The position numbers were made by a program, and so were the translations under genes. The notes beneath the pieces were generated by a model. That model was not told the origin of the DNA. It worked only from the letters and a program-made list of their open reading frames with translations, and made no database searches. 64,000 nt of DNA from Mesorhizobium amorphae CCNWGS0123 (GTDB lineage: Bacteria; Pseudomonadota; Alphaproteobacteria; Rhizobiales; Rhizobiaceae), in NCBI RefSeq assembly GCF_001686985.1, contig NZ_CP015318.1, positions 556,001-620,000 of the forward strand, in the 5' to 3' direction. Each line of letters begins with the position of its first letter. Positions within the stretch are counted from its first letter, which is position 1. Below are positions 19,480 to 27,777 of this stretch, in pieces.

Positions 19480-19525
19480 GTTGGGTTCCTCCCTTGGTTT
19501 TTGAAACAGATTGACCGTCCGGTAT

Positions 19526-20575
19526 TCAGCCTCCGGACGGATCTGGTTTGCGGACAATTCTGGCCGCGCCGCGCTTGCGCTGGGCGTAGCCGGCGATGCC
19601 GATGGCAACCAGCAGCGTCACGCCGTTGAACAGCGGCTCGACGAAGAATGAGCCGCCGAATTGCTGGATGCCGGAAATGCCAACGGCCAGGATGATGACG
19701 CCGGTCATCGTGCCCCAGACGTTGACGCGCCCGGGCTTGATGGTGGTCGAACCGAGAAAGGCGCCGACCAGTGCCGGCAATAGATATTCCAGCCCGACGC
19801 TGGCCTGGCCGATGCGCAACTTGGAGGCCAGCAGCACGCCTGTCAGCGCCGTCAGGAAGCCGGACGAGACGAAAGCTCCTATGACGAAGCGGCGCACCGG
19901 AATGCCGTTCAGCGCAGCCGCCTTCGGATTGGCGCCGATGGCATAGACGTAGCGGCCGATCGGCAGATATTCGAGGATGACCCACAGCGCGACGGCGATT
20001 GCCAGCACATAAAGGCCGGTGACCGGCAGCCCGAACACCATCGTGCCGTTGAGCGCATAAAAACCTTCCGGCAGCACGCCGACGACCTGCCGGCCACCCG
20101 TGTGCCAAAGCGCCAGCGCATAGAGCACGGTGCCAGTACCCAGCGTGGCGATGAAGGAGTCGATACGGGCGACTTCGACCAACAGGCCGTTAAGGAAGCC
20201 GGTGGCGGCCCCGAGCGTGAGCACGATCAGCACCGCCAGCGGCCACGGAATGCCGAACATGGTCTGCAGGCTGATTGCCAGGATGTGCCACAGCACGATG
20301 CCGTAGCCGACGGTCAGATCAATGCGACCTGAGGCCATCGGGATCATGGCGGCCAGCGACAGCAGCGCGATGATCGCCTTGTCGGAGATGATCGAGCGCA
20401 AATTGAGCAGCGTCGGAAATGTATTCGGCAGCAGGATGGAGAACAGCAGGATCAGCAGGACGGTCAGGATCACGAGGCCGTAGACCGGCAGCAGCCGGGT
20501 GATCTTCTGTCGTGCCGGCAGGCTGGCCATTTCACCGCGGGTCGGCTCGAGTGCGCTGGATTCGATCGATGGCAT
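19526..20575 (-). CDS. Sugar ABC transporter permease (RbsC family)
   Basis: This is a 349-residue membrane protein with about ten hydrophobic segments. The family signature is recognisable in ASGRIDLTVGYG, in ARIDSFIATLGTGTVLYALAL and in GANPKAAALNGIPVRR (the usual GGN-x-x-AA-x-x-x-GI motif, which contacts the ATPase). It lies between the ATPase gene and the binding-protein gene on the same strand with short gaps (18 and 46 bases). Confidence 0.9.
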   Translation of the reverse strand: MPSIESSALEPTRGEMASLPARQKITRLLPVYGLVILTVLLILLFSILLPNTFPTLLNLRSIISDKAIIALLSLAAMIPMASGRIDLTVGYGIVLWHILAISLQTMFGIPWPLAVLIVLTLGAATGFLNGLLVEVARIDSFIATLGTGTVLYALALWHTGGRQVVGVLPEGFYALNGTMVFGLPVTGLYVLAIAVALWVILEYLPIGRYVYAIGANPKAAALNGIPVRRFVIGAFVSSGFLTALTGVLLASKLRIGQASVGLEYLLPALVGAFLGSTTIKPGRVNVWGTMTGVIILAVGISGIQQFGGSFFVEPLFNGVTLLVAIGIAGYAQRKRGAARIVRKPDPSGG

Positions 20576-20593
20576 GGAAATCCTCCGGGACGG

Positions 20594-22090
20594 TCAGGCG
20601 GCTTCGGAAGCCGATGCCGCGGTGATCACCGCGGACGTGGTCAGTTCGGGTCCGGCGAGTTCACGCACGATCCGGCCGCGCGAAAACACCAAAGCGCGAT
20701 GGCAGATATGGGCGATCTCCTCGAAGTCGGTCGAAACGACGACGACGGCGAGGCCGGCTTCAAGGGCGCGGCCGATCAGCCGGTAGATCTCGGCCTTGGC
20801 GCCGACATCGACGCCGGCGGTCGGGTCTTCGGCGATCAGCAGCTTGCGGCCGGTATGCAGCCAGCGTCCGACCACCACCTTCTGCTGGTTGCCGCCCGAC
20901 AGCGCCTCGATCGGAAGGCCCGGATCATTGGGACGCAGCCCGACCGATCCGCCGATCTCGCGCGCCAGCGCGGCCTCCTTGTAGGGCGCCAGGAACGAGA
21001 ACAGGCCGCGCTTGCCGGCGCCGGGATTGAGAAAGCTGTTCTCGCGGATCGACAGCGAGGCCGCGATCGATTCCTCGGTCCGGTCGCGGGCTATCAGGCC
21101 GACGCCCGAGCCCATGGCGGCGATCGGGCTCGACAAATCCGGCACGACGCCGTTGATCGTCACCGAGCCGGAAAAGCCCTGACAGCCGAACAGCGCCCGG
21201 CCGACCAGTTCCTGCCCGGCGCCGCGCAGTCCGACCAGGCCGAGCAGTTCGCCCTTGCGCACGTCGAACGACACCGGCCCGGCCCCGGCACAGACCAGGT
21301 CGCGGACAGCACACACCGTCTCGCCGGCCTGCGTCTCTGCCTTGGTGAAGACCTGGCTGACCGGGCGGCCGACGATCATCTCGACCAGCTGGTCCGGCCT
21401 GGTGTCGGCGACCTGCTTCTGGCCGACCAGCCGGCCGTCGCGCAGCACGGCAACGCGATCGGCGATGCGAAAAATCTCGTCGAGGCGATGCGAGACATAG
21501 ATCATGCCGACGCCGCGCTGCTTGAGCGGGCGGATGGCGTCGAACAGGCGATCGACCTCGTCGGCCGGCAGGCTGGCAGTCGGCTCGTCGAGCACCAGCA
21601 CATCGGCTTCGGTGGCCAAGGCGCGCGCGATGGCGACCAGCGATTTCTCGGTGCGGGTCAGGTCCTGGACCCGCGTCGTCGGATCAAAATCGCAGCCGAC
21701 CAGCTTCAGCGCCTCGCGGGCCCGCCCTTCGGTTGAGCGCCAGTCGATCAGGCCGGAGCGCAGCGAAAATCCCTGGGCGAGGCCGACATTCTCGCCGACG
21801 GTCATCCATTCGATCAGGCCGAGATCCTGGTGAATGAAGGCGACGGGCTGGCGCTCGTTCGGCTGCGGCGGGCGATGGTGATAGGGCTCGCCGCGAAACA
21901 GGATGCTGCCGCCATCCGGCCGGTAGATGCCGGCAAGCGTCTTGATCAGCGTCGACTTGCCGGCGCCGTTCTCGCCGAGCAGGGCAAGGATCTCGCCTTT
22001 GCACAGATCGAGCGTTACGTCGGAGAGCGCGCGGGTGCCGCCGAACTCCTTGGTAATCGCCTTGAACTCGATCAGTTTCTCTTCGGTCAA
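20594..22090 (-). CDS. Sugar ABC transporter ATPase with two ABC domains (RbsA family)
   Basis: I place the start at TTG 22088-22090, preceded by GGAGG with normal spacing; the longer frame to 22147 would read through the operator. The 498-residue protein has two ATPase domains. The first has Walker A GENGAGKS and Walker B VLVLDEPTAS, with a weak signature. The second has a degenerate Walker A (GLRGAGQE), a good LSGGNQQKV signature and LIAEDPTAGVDVGA. This is the normal RbsA/MglA pattern, with ATP hydrolysis mainly in one site. It is the first gene of the importer operon, right behind an operator. Confidence 0.9.
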   Translation of the reverse strand: MTEEKLIEFKAITKEFGGTRALSDVTLDLCKGEILALLGENGAGKSTLIKTLAGIYRPDGGSILFRGEPYHHRPPQPNERQPVAFIHQDLGLIEWMTVGENVGLAQGFSLRSGLIDWRSTEGRAREALKLVGCDFDPTTRVQDLTRTEKSLVAIARALATEADVLVLDEPTASLPADEVDRLFDAIRPLKQRGVGMIYVSHRLDEIFRIADRVAVLRDGRLVGQKQVADTRPDQLVEMIVGRPVSQVFTKAETQAGETVCAVRDLVCAGAGPVSFDVRKGELLGLVGLRGAGQELVGRALFGCQGFSGSVTINGVVPDLSSPIAAMGSGVGLIARDRTEESIAASLSIRENSFLNPGAGKRGLFSFLAPYKEAALAREIGGSVGLRPNDPGLPIEALSGGNQQKVVVGRWLHTGRKLLIAEDPTAGVDVGAKAEIYRLIGRALEAGLAVVVVSTDFEEIAHICHRALVFSRGRIVRELAGPELTTSAVITAASASEAA

Positions 22091-22118
22091 GATGCGTTCC
22101 TCCCGAGATCGCCAAATG

Positions 22119-22134
22119 ATGTTATCGATAACAT
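22119..22134. promoter_or_regulatory. LacI-type operator palindrome, site 1
   Basis: ATGTTATCGATAACAT is a perfect 16-base palindrome 29 bases upstream of the importer ATPase start. The identical sequence recurs at 24447 and a near copy at 27669. Central CG with flanking half-sites is typical of LacI/GntR-family operators, and a LacI-family gene lies in the same cluster. Confidence 0.85.
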
Positions 22135-22170
22135 TTCTGAGCGTCAAGCAACAAAATCAGGGGCGGCCAA

Positions 22171-23058
22171 TCAGCCGATCTTGCCGTCGAGCAGGCGCAT
22201 CATTTCGGCCGAATCCTTCGGCCCCAGGCCAGCCGCGCAAAGCAGGCGATGGATCTCGACCAACTGGCCGGTCATCGGCAACGGCGTCTTGGTCTTCAGC
22301 GCAAAGGACTGCAAAGAATCCAGGTCCTTCAGCATGTTGTCGATGCGGCCGGTCGGCGAGAAGTCGCGGGCGGCGAACTTCGCCATGAACTCCTGCATGA
22401 TGCTGGAATCGGCACGCCCGCCCTTGAGGGCCGCGGGGATCGCCTTGGGATCGACGCCGCCGGCTTCGGCGAGCTTCACCGCTTCGGCAACCGCCTGGAA
22501 CTGAACCGCGCAAAAAAGCTGGTTGATCAGCTTGGTCGTCTGCCCGGCGCCGCTTGGCCCCATCAGCGTGTAGTTGGCGCAAAGGTGCTGCATCACCGTG
22601 CGGGCGCGCTCGAAGTCTGCCGTTTCGCCGCCGGCCATGACCGTCAAGCGGCCGGCGAGCGCACCGGGAACGCCGCCAGAAAGCGGGCAGTCGACCCATT
22701 TCATGCCGGTCTCGGCCGCTAGTTTCTTGGCCATCTGTGCGGTGTCGGCTGGGTCGATCGACGACATGTCGATCAAGAGCTTCTCCGGCGAAGCAGCAAT
22801 CGCGACACCGCCGTCGCCGAACACCACCGAACGCACGATATCGGCATGGTTGAGGCTGAGGATGACGAAATCGTTCGCCCGCACTGCTTCGGTGACCGAC
22901 GCGGCAGCGGCAGCGCCTTTCGCGGCCAGCGCAGCAACCTTGGCCTTGTCGAGGTCGAACACCGTAACCGCTTGGCTTGTCTCGATCAGCCGGGTGGCGA
23001 TTGCCGATCCCATGATACCGGCGCCGACAAGGGCGACCTTTGCTGGTGCTTCACTCAT
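22171..23058 (-). CDS. Beta-hydroxyacid dehydrogenase (HIBADH/6-phosphogluconate DH-like)
   Basis: The 295-residue NAD(P)-dependent enzyme has the Rossmann motif GAGIMG near residue 12, the substrate-binding DCPLSGGVPGA near residue 115 and the catalytic lysine in TTKLINQLF. This family includes 3-hydroxyisobutyrate, tartronate-semialdehyde and short 6-phosphogluconate dehydrogenases. It is translationally linked to gluconokinase (stop and start one base apart), so oxidation of a phosphorylated or short sugar acid is plausible; the exact substrate is open. Confidence 0.85.
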   Translation of the reverse strand: MSEAPAKVALVGAGIMGSAIATRLIETSQAVTVFDLDKAKVAALAAKGAAAAASVTEAVRANDFVILSLNHADIVRSVVFGDGGVAIAASPEKLLIDMSSIDPADTAQMAKKLAAETGMKWVDCPLSGGVPGALAGRLTVMAGGETADFERARTVMQHLCANYTLMGPSGAGQTTKLINQLFCAVQFQAVAEAVKLAEAGGVDPKAIPAALKGGRADSSIMQEFMAKFAARDFSPTGRIDNMLKDLDSLQSFALKTKTPLPMTGQLVEIHRLLCAAGLGPKDSAEMMRLLDGKIG

Positions 23059-23059
23059 C

Positions 23060-23635
23060 TCAACGAGCCTCTTTCCTGGTTCTGGCAGCGGATGCGGCGC
23101 CGAGGTCGCCAAGCCCGTTCAGCGCCCGATCGACGATCCTGTCGACTGGAGCGTCGATGTCGACAGTGACCACCAATTCCTCGCCGGTCGGATTTTCGAG
23201 CGCCGCCAGCTGACTGTCGAGCAAGGCCGGCGGAAAGAAGTGCCCGCGACGATCGGCCATCCTGGACCGCAGGACACTGCGCGATCCCTCGAGGAACACG
23301 AAGAACACCGGCCCGCCCGCCGCATGGCGAAGCCGATCCCGATAGGATTTCTTCAGCGCCGAGCAGCTCACGACGAGCCCGCTTCTCTCCTCATGCGCCT
23401 GGCGCAAGGCGGCGCCCACCAGATCGAGCCAGGGCCATCGGTCGTCGTCGGTCAGCGGGATGCCCAGCGACATCTTCTCGACATTGCCGCGCGGGTGCAG
23501 CGTGTCGCCTTCGACGAAGGCAAAGCCAAGCCGTGCGGCGATATCGATGCCGACGCTGGTCTTGCCGCAGCCGCTGACGCCCATCACGACGATGAGCGAA
23601 GCCTCAAAGGCAGGTTGTGATGCCGCCATCGACAT
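23060..23635 (-). CDS. gntK: Gluconokinase
   Basis: This 191-residue P-loop kinase has GVSGCGKTSVG (Walker A, about 19-29), FVEGDTLHPRGNVEKM (the gluconate-binding segment, usually DGDxLHP) and CSALKKSYRDRLR. It phosphorylates D-gluconate to 6-phosphogluconate for the Entner-Doudoroff or pentose-phosphate route. The start overlaps the 3' end of the SDR gene by about 30 bases; an alternative ATG at 23629 is possible. It sits between gluconate 5-dehydrogenase and the beta-hydroxyacid dehydrogenase in one tight operon. Confidence 0.92.
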   Translation of the reverse strand: MSMAASQPAFEASLIVVMGVSGCGKTSVGIDIAARLGFAFVEGDTLHPRGNVEKMSLGIPLTDDDRWPWLDLVGAALRQAHEERSGLVVSCSALKKSYRDRLRHAAGGPVFFVFLEGSRSVLRSRMADRRGHFFPPALLDSQLAALENPTGEELVVTVDIDAPVDRIVDRALNGLGDLGAASAARTRKEAR

Positions 23636-24371
23636 AGAGCGTGTGTCCGTTCACAAAGGATGAGGCCGGGCCGGCCAGGAACACCGCCGCGCCGACCAGT
23701 TCGCCGACATCGCCCCAGCGCCCGGCCGGCGTGCGGTTGGTCAGCCAGGCCGAGAACTCGGGATTGTCGACCAACGCCTGGTTGAGCGGCGTCTTGAAAT
23801 AGCCCGGTGCGATGGCGTTGACCTGCAGCCCGTGCTTGGCCCAGTCCGCGCACATGCCGCGCGTCAGGTTGCGCACGGCGCCCTTGGTTGCCGTGTAGGG
23901 CGCAATGTTCGTACGCGCCAGTTCGCTTTGCACCGAAGCGATGTTGATGATCTTGCCGCGCTTGCGCGGGATCATATGCCGCGCCACCGCCTGGCCGACG
24001 AAGAACACGCTCGAAATGTTGGTGCGCAGCAATTCGTCCCATTTGTCGGCGGGAAAATCCTCGAGCGGCGTGCGGAATTGCATGCCGGCATTGTTGATGA
24101 GGATATCGATGGCACCGATGGTGGTTTCGATCTCCTCTACACCTTTGGCCACCGCCGCGTGATCGGTCACGTCGAAGACCGCGCTGTGCGCCTTGTGCCC
24201 CTTGGCGACCAGCGCTTCGGCTGCGGCCGCGACCTTTTCAGCGCTGCGGCCGTTGAGCACGATCTCGGCGCCGTGCTGCGCCAGCCCTTCCGCCAGAGCC
24301 AGGCCGATGCCTTGCCCCGAGCCGGTAACCAAAGCCCGCATGCCGGACAAATCGAACAAAGAACCGCTCAC
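23604..24371 (-). CDS. SDR oxidoreductase, probable gluconate 5-dehydrogenase
   Basis: GTG 24369-24371 follows a GGAGGAGCAG and gives 255 residues; the longer ATG start at 24425 is unsupported. The protein has the classical SDR pattern: TGSGQGIG cofactor loop, NNAG, catalytic Ser in NIASVQS, and the YTATK Tyr/Lys pair. The segment GMQFRTPLEDFPADKWDELL is typical of gluconate 5-dehydrogenases (IdnO/Gno), which interconvert 5-ketogluconate and gluconate. It is the first gene of a three-gene minus-strand operon that diverges from the 2-ketoacid reductase gene at an operator. Confidence 0.88.
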   Translation of the reverse strand: MSGSLFDLSGMRALVTGSGQGIGLALAEGLAQHGAEIVLNGRSAEKVAAAAEALVAKGHKAHSAVFDVTDHAAVAKGVEEIETTIGAIDILINNAGMQFRTPLEDFPADKWDELLRTNISSVFFVGQAVARHMIPRKRGKIINIASVQSELARTNIAPYTATKGAVRNLTRGMCADWAKHGLQVNAIAPGYFKTPLNQALVDNPEFSAWLTNRTPAGRWGDVGELVGAAVFLAGPASSFVNGHTLYVDGGITTCL

Positions 24372-24446
24372 CTGCTCCTCCTGAGGACATGTCGCCCGAA
24401 GCGGATACGATTTCCGCCGCGCCACCGCCAGTGCCTATTGACATGA

Positions 24447-24462
24447 ATGTTATCGATAACAT
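24447..24462. promoter_or_regulatory. LacI-type operator palindrome, site 2
   Basis: An exact second copy of ATGTTATCGATAACAT in the 131-base divergent gap between the gluconate 5-dehydrogenase gene and the 2-ketoacid reductase gene. One site here could control both directions. Confidence 0.85.
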
Positions 24463-24502
24463 AGTCAATGGAAAAATTGCCGCTGCTGGAGGAGACGACG
24501 CC

Positions 24503-25438
24503 GTGACCGAGATCTTGATGACCGGCCCCTACCCGGATTGGGACATGGCGGACCTGGAAGCGAGGTATCGCGTCCACAAACTGTGGCAGGTCGAGGACAA
24601 GGATGCGCTGATCGCAAGCCACGCCGATGAAATTCGCGCCATCGCGACACGCGGCGAGCTCGGCGCGAGTGCCGCGCTGATGGCAAAGCTGCCGAAGCTG
24701 GAGATCGTCTCCTGCTATGGCGTCGGCACCGATGCCATCGACCTTGCCTATGCCAGGGAAAACAGCATCCGCGTCACCAACACGCCCGACGTGCTGACCG
24801 AGGACGTGGCCGATATCGGCATCGGGCTGCTGCTCGCCGTGGCGCGCAAGATCCCGCAGGCCGACGCCCATGTGCGCAATGGCAGCTGGCGCAAGGGCAA
24901 CATGCCGCTGGTCACACGCGTCTGCGGAAAAAAGCTTGGCATTGTCGGCATGGGCCGAGTCGGCGCCGCGGTGGCCAGGCGCGCGGCTGCGTTCGATTGC
25001 ACTGTCGCCTATTTCGACCGGCAGGAGCGCGACGACCTGCCCTATGCCTTCGTCGGCGATCTGGCCGAGCTGGCGCGGCAGAACGAGTTCCTGATCGTGA
25101 CGCTCGCCGGAGGCGACAGCACCAGGCACATAATCGACGCGGCGGTTCTGGCCGCGCTCGGAGCGGACGGCATCCTGATCAACATTTCGCGCGGCAGCAC
25201 AGTCGACGAGACTGCTTTGCTCGCCGCCCTGGAAACCGGCGCCATCAAGGGCGCCGGGCTCGACGTGTTCTGGAACGAGCCGACCATCGACGAGCGCTTC
25301 CTGCAGCTTGCCAATGTCGTGCTACAACCGCACCACGCCAGCGGCACGGTGGAGACCCGCAAGGCGATGGGCCAGCTCGTGCGCGACAACCTTGCCGCCC
25401 ATTTCAGCGGCCAGTCCTTGCTGACGCCGGTGGTTTGA
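24503..25438 (+). CDS. D-2-hydroxyacid dehydrogenase, probable 2-ketogluconate reductase
   Basis: GTG 24503, preceded by GGAGGAG, gives 311 residues; the open frame continues upstream through the operator. The NAD-binding motif is GIVGMGRVGAAVARRAAAF. The catalytic Arg lies in INISRGSTVDE, the Glu in DVFWNEP, and the His in QPHHASGT. This is the D-isomer-specific 2-hydroxyacid dehydrogenase family, with glyoxylate, hydroxypyruvate and 2-ketogluconate reductases. The neighbours favour 2-ketogluconate. It probably forms an operon with idnD, 15 bases downstream. Confidence 0.87.
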   Translation: MTEILMTGPYPDWDMADLEARYRVHKLWQVEDKDALIASHADEIRAIATRGELGASAALMAKLPKLEIVSCYGVGTDAIDLAYARENSIRVTNTPDVLTEDVADIGIGLLLAVARKIPQADAHVRNGSWRKGNMPLVTRVCGKKLGIVGMGRVGAAVARRAAAFDCTVAYFDRQERDDLPYAFVGDLAELARQNEFLIVTLAGGDSTRHIIDAAVLAALGADGILINISRGSTVDETALLAALETGAIKGAGLDVFWNEPTIDERFLQLANVVLQPHHASGTVETRKAMGQLVRDNLAAHFSGQSLLTPVV

Positions 25439-25453
25439 GAAAGGATCGCGGCC

Positions 25454-26485
25454 ATGAAGTCGATCGTCATCCACGCGGCAAAGGATCTGCGGATCGAAGA
25501 GACCGACCCGGGCATCGTTGACGCCGGACAGGTCGAGATATCAGTCGAGGCCGGAGGCATCTGCGGCTCGGACCTGCATTACTACAACCATGGCGGCTTC
25601 GGCGTGGTCCGCTTGCGCGAGCCGATGATCCTCGGCCACGAGGTCGCCGGCACGGTGAAGGCGCTTGGCGCCGGCGTCTCGAGCCTCGCCGTCGGCGACC
25701 GAGTCGCCATCTCGCCCAGCCGGCCTTGCAACGCCTGCCGCTACTGCCTGCAAGGCATGCAGAACCAATGCCTCAACATGCGCTTCTACGGCAGCGCCAT
25801 GCCGATGCCACATATCCAGGGCGCGTTCCGCCAGCGTCTGGTCGCCGAGGCTTGGCAATGCCACAGAATCGCCGACCATGTTTCCATCAACGAGGCCGCC
25901 TTCGCCGAGCCTTTCGCGGTCACGCTGCATGCGGTGAACCGCGCCGGTTCGCTGCTTGGCAGACGGGTCCTGGTCACCGGCTGCGGCCCGATCGGCGCGC
26001 TGTGCATCCTCGCCGCACGCGCCCATGGCGCGCGCGAGATCGTCGCCACCGATGTCATGGACGGCGTGCTGGCCAAGGCTAGTGAGATCGGCGCCGACCG
26101 CACCATCAATGTCGCCACCGAGGCTGACAAGCTCGCCGCCTACAATGCCGACAAGGGTAGTTTCGACGTGATGTTCGAGGCCTCCGGCAACGAGCGCGCC
26201 GTGCGGGCGGGGCTCGATGTCCTGAAGCCGCGCGGCGTGCTCATGCAGCTCGGCCTTGGCGGCGATGTGTCGCTGCCGCAGAACCAGATCGTCGCCAAGG
26301 AAATCGAGATGCGCGGCAGCTTCCGCTTCCACGACGAATTCGCCCTTGCCGTCGACCTGATCAATCGCCGTCGCGTGGACGTCAAGGCGCTGCTGACCGG
26401 CATCTATCCGATGGACGAGGCGGTCGCGGCGTTCGAGATCGCCGGCGACCGCAACAAATCGATGAAAGTCCAGATCGCGTTCTGA
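25454..26485 (+). CDS. idnD: L-idonate 5-dehydrogenase
   Basis: This is a 343-residue zinc alcohol dehydrogenase. The catalytic-zinc region shows GGICGSDLHYYNHGG and LGHEVAGTV. The structural-zinc cysteines are in CNACRYCLQGMQNQCLNM, and the cofactor loop is GCGPIGALC. The HYYNHGGFG element is the IdnD hallmark. It oxidises L-idonate to 5-ketogluconate, which the SDR in this cluster would reduce to gluconate. It lies in an operon behind the 2-ketoacid reductase. Confidence 0.9.
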   Translation: MKSIVIHAAKDLRIEETDPGIVDAGQVEISVEAGGICGSDLHYYNHGGFGVVRLREPMILGHEVAGTVKALGAGVSSLAVGDRVAISPSRPCNACRYCLQGMQNQCLNMRFYGSAMPMPHIQGAFRQRLVAEAWQCHRIADHVSINEAAFAEPFAVTLHAVNRAGSLLGRRVLVTGCGPIGALCILAARAHGAREIVATDVMDGVLAKASEIGADRTINVATEADKLAAYNADKGSFDVMFEASGNERAVRAGLDVLKPRGVLMQLGLGGDVSLPQNQIVAKEIEMRGSFRFHDEFALAVDLINRRRVDVKALLTGIYPMDEAVAAFEIAGDRNKSMKVQIAF

Positions 26486-26503
26486 AAGAGCATGATCCCG
26501 AAA

Positions 26504-27544
26504 TCAGGTGCTCTCGCGCTCGACGATGCGATAACTGGTCAGGACGATCTCCTGCCCGCGCTGCTTCTCGCCGCCGCGGATAAGCTGGATGAGACGGCGC
26601 GCCGCTTCGCGGCCGATCCCATAACAATCCACATTCACGGTGGTGATGCCGGGATGGCAGAAGGCGGCAACCTCATAGTCGCCGAAGCCGGCAATGGCGA
26701 TGTCTTGCGGCACCCGCATGCCCCGGCGCTTGCATTCCATCAGCGCGCCGAAGGCCGAAAGATCCGATACGCACAGCACCGCCTCGGTGTCGGGCCAGCG
26801 CTCGAGCATGGACACGACGGCCTGGCCGCCCTGCTCGATGGAGATGGGCGGCACGCCGAAGGAAACCAGCCGGCCCGGCGGCAGTCCAAGCTCCTCGATG
26901 GCCCTGACAAAACCCTCGCGCCGCTGGCTGCCGCGCGTATCGCGCGACGTCGTGCCGCCGATATAGCCGAACTTGCGGTAGCCCTTCCTGGCCAGCGTCT
27001 TGACCAGCAGCCCCATCGCTTCCTCGTTGGAGAACCCGACCACCTGGTCGATGGGCTTGGCCGGCAATTCCCAGGTTTCGACCACCGGGATGCCGGCGCT
27101 CTCCAGCAGCCGGCGGGCGCGGTCGGTATGGGCGCCACCGGTCAGGATGATGCCTTCCGGCCGCCGCCGCAGCATCGCCTCGATCAGTCTCTCTTCCTTC
27201 TCGACCGTATAGTCGGTGTAACCGAGCAGCAGTTGCAAACCGGTACTTTCCAACTCGTCCGTAATGCCACGCGCCGTATCGGCGAAGTTCGAATTGTTGA
27301 TCGAGGGAACGATCGCGGCGACAAATCCGGTCTTGCGCGACGACAGGCTGCCGGCCGACTGGTCGAGCACGTAACCGAGCTCGTTGACGGCGGCCATGAT
27401 CTTTTCGCGTGTCGCCTTGGACACCCGGCTGCCTTCCTTCAGCGCCCGTGAGACCGTCATGGCGGAAACACCCGCCCGCTCGGCCACATCGGCCATCGTC
27501 GGCGCCTGGTTCTCTCCTGGTCTCGGCGATGCTGCCCTGCCCAT
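26504..27544 (-). CDS. LacI-family repressor of the sugar-acid cluster (GntR-like)
   Basis: ATG 27542-27544 gives 346 residues; the frame stays open to 27772 but that part covers the operator. The N-terminal helix-turn-helix reads TMADVAERAGVSAMTVSRAL (about 15-34), followed by the hinge and a type I periplasmic-binding-like effector domain (GFVAAIVPSINNSNFAD and onward). Sequence style and context match GntR/IdnR regulators that respond to gluconate or a phosphorylated sugar acid. It is convergent with idnD and divergent from the lactonase gene, with operator site 3 in the shared gap, so it probably controls itself too. Confidence 0.9.
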   Translation of the reverse strand: MGRAASPRPGENQAPTMADVAERAGVSAMTVSRALKEGSRVSKATREKIMAAVNELGYVLDQSAGSLSSRKTGFVAAIVPSINNSNFADTARGITDELESTGLQLLLGYTDYTVEKEERLIEAMLRRRPEGIILTGGAHTDRARRLLESAGIPVVETWELPAKPIDQVVGFSNEEAMGLLVKTLARKGYRKFGYIGGTTSRDTRGSQRREGFVRAIEELGLPPGRLVSFGVPPISIEQGGQAVVSMLERWPDTEAVLCVSDLSAFGALMECKRRGMRVPQDIAIAGFGDYEVAAFCHPGITTVNVDCYGIGREAARRLIQLIRGGEKQRGQEIVLTSYRIVEREST

Positions 27545-27668
27545 CAGTGTTCCTCGCAACCTGCCGGCGTCGCCCTGGTCCAGACGGACGCCACGCCACT
27601 GGACGGCAGTTGCATCGGGCGCCCGGCGTCGTTCATGCATCCCCCTTGGAAATCGAATTGTGTTAGAT

Positions 27669-27684
27669 ATGTTATCGATATCAC
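27669..27684. promoter_or_regulatory. LacI-type operator, site 3 (imperfect)
   Basis: ATGTTATCGATATCAC keeps the left half and centre of sites 1 and 2 and differs at three right-hand positions. It lies between the divergent repressor and lactonase genes. The weaker match fits an autoregulatory site. Confidence 0.75.
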
Positions 27685-27777
27685 ATCGATCTGACAACAA
27701 CCACGCCGCGAAGTTCGATCCCGGATTAGCAAAGCGCTCGGCGCCGGGAAGTGAAACGCGGCAGAGAGGCAATCGGA

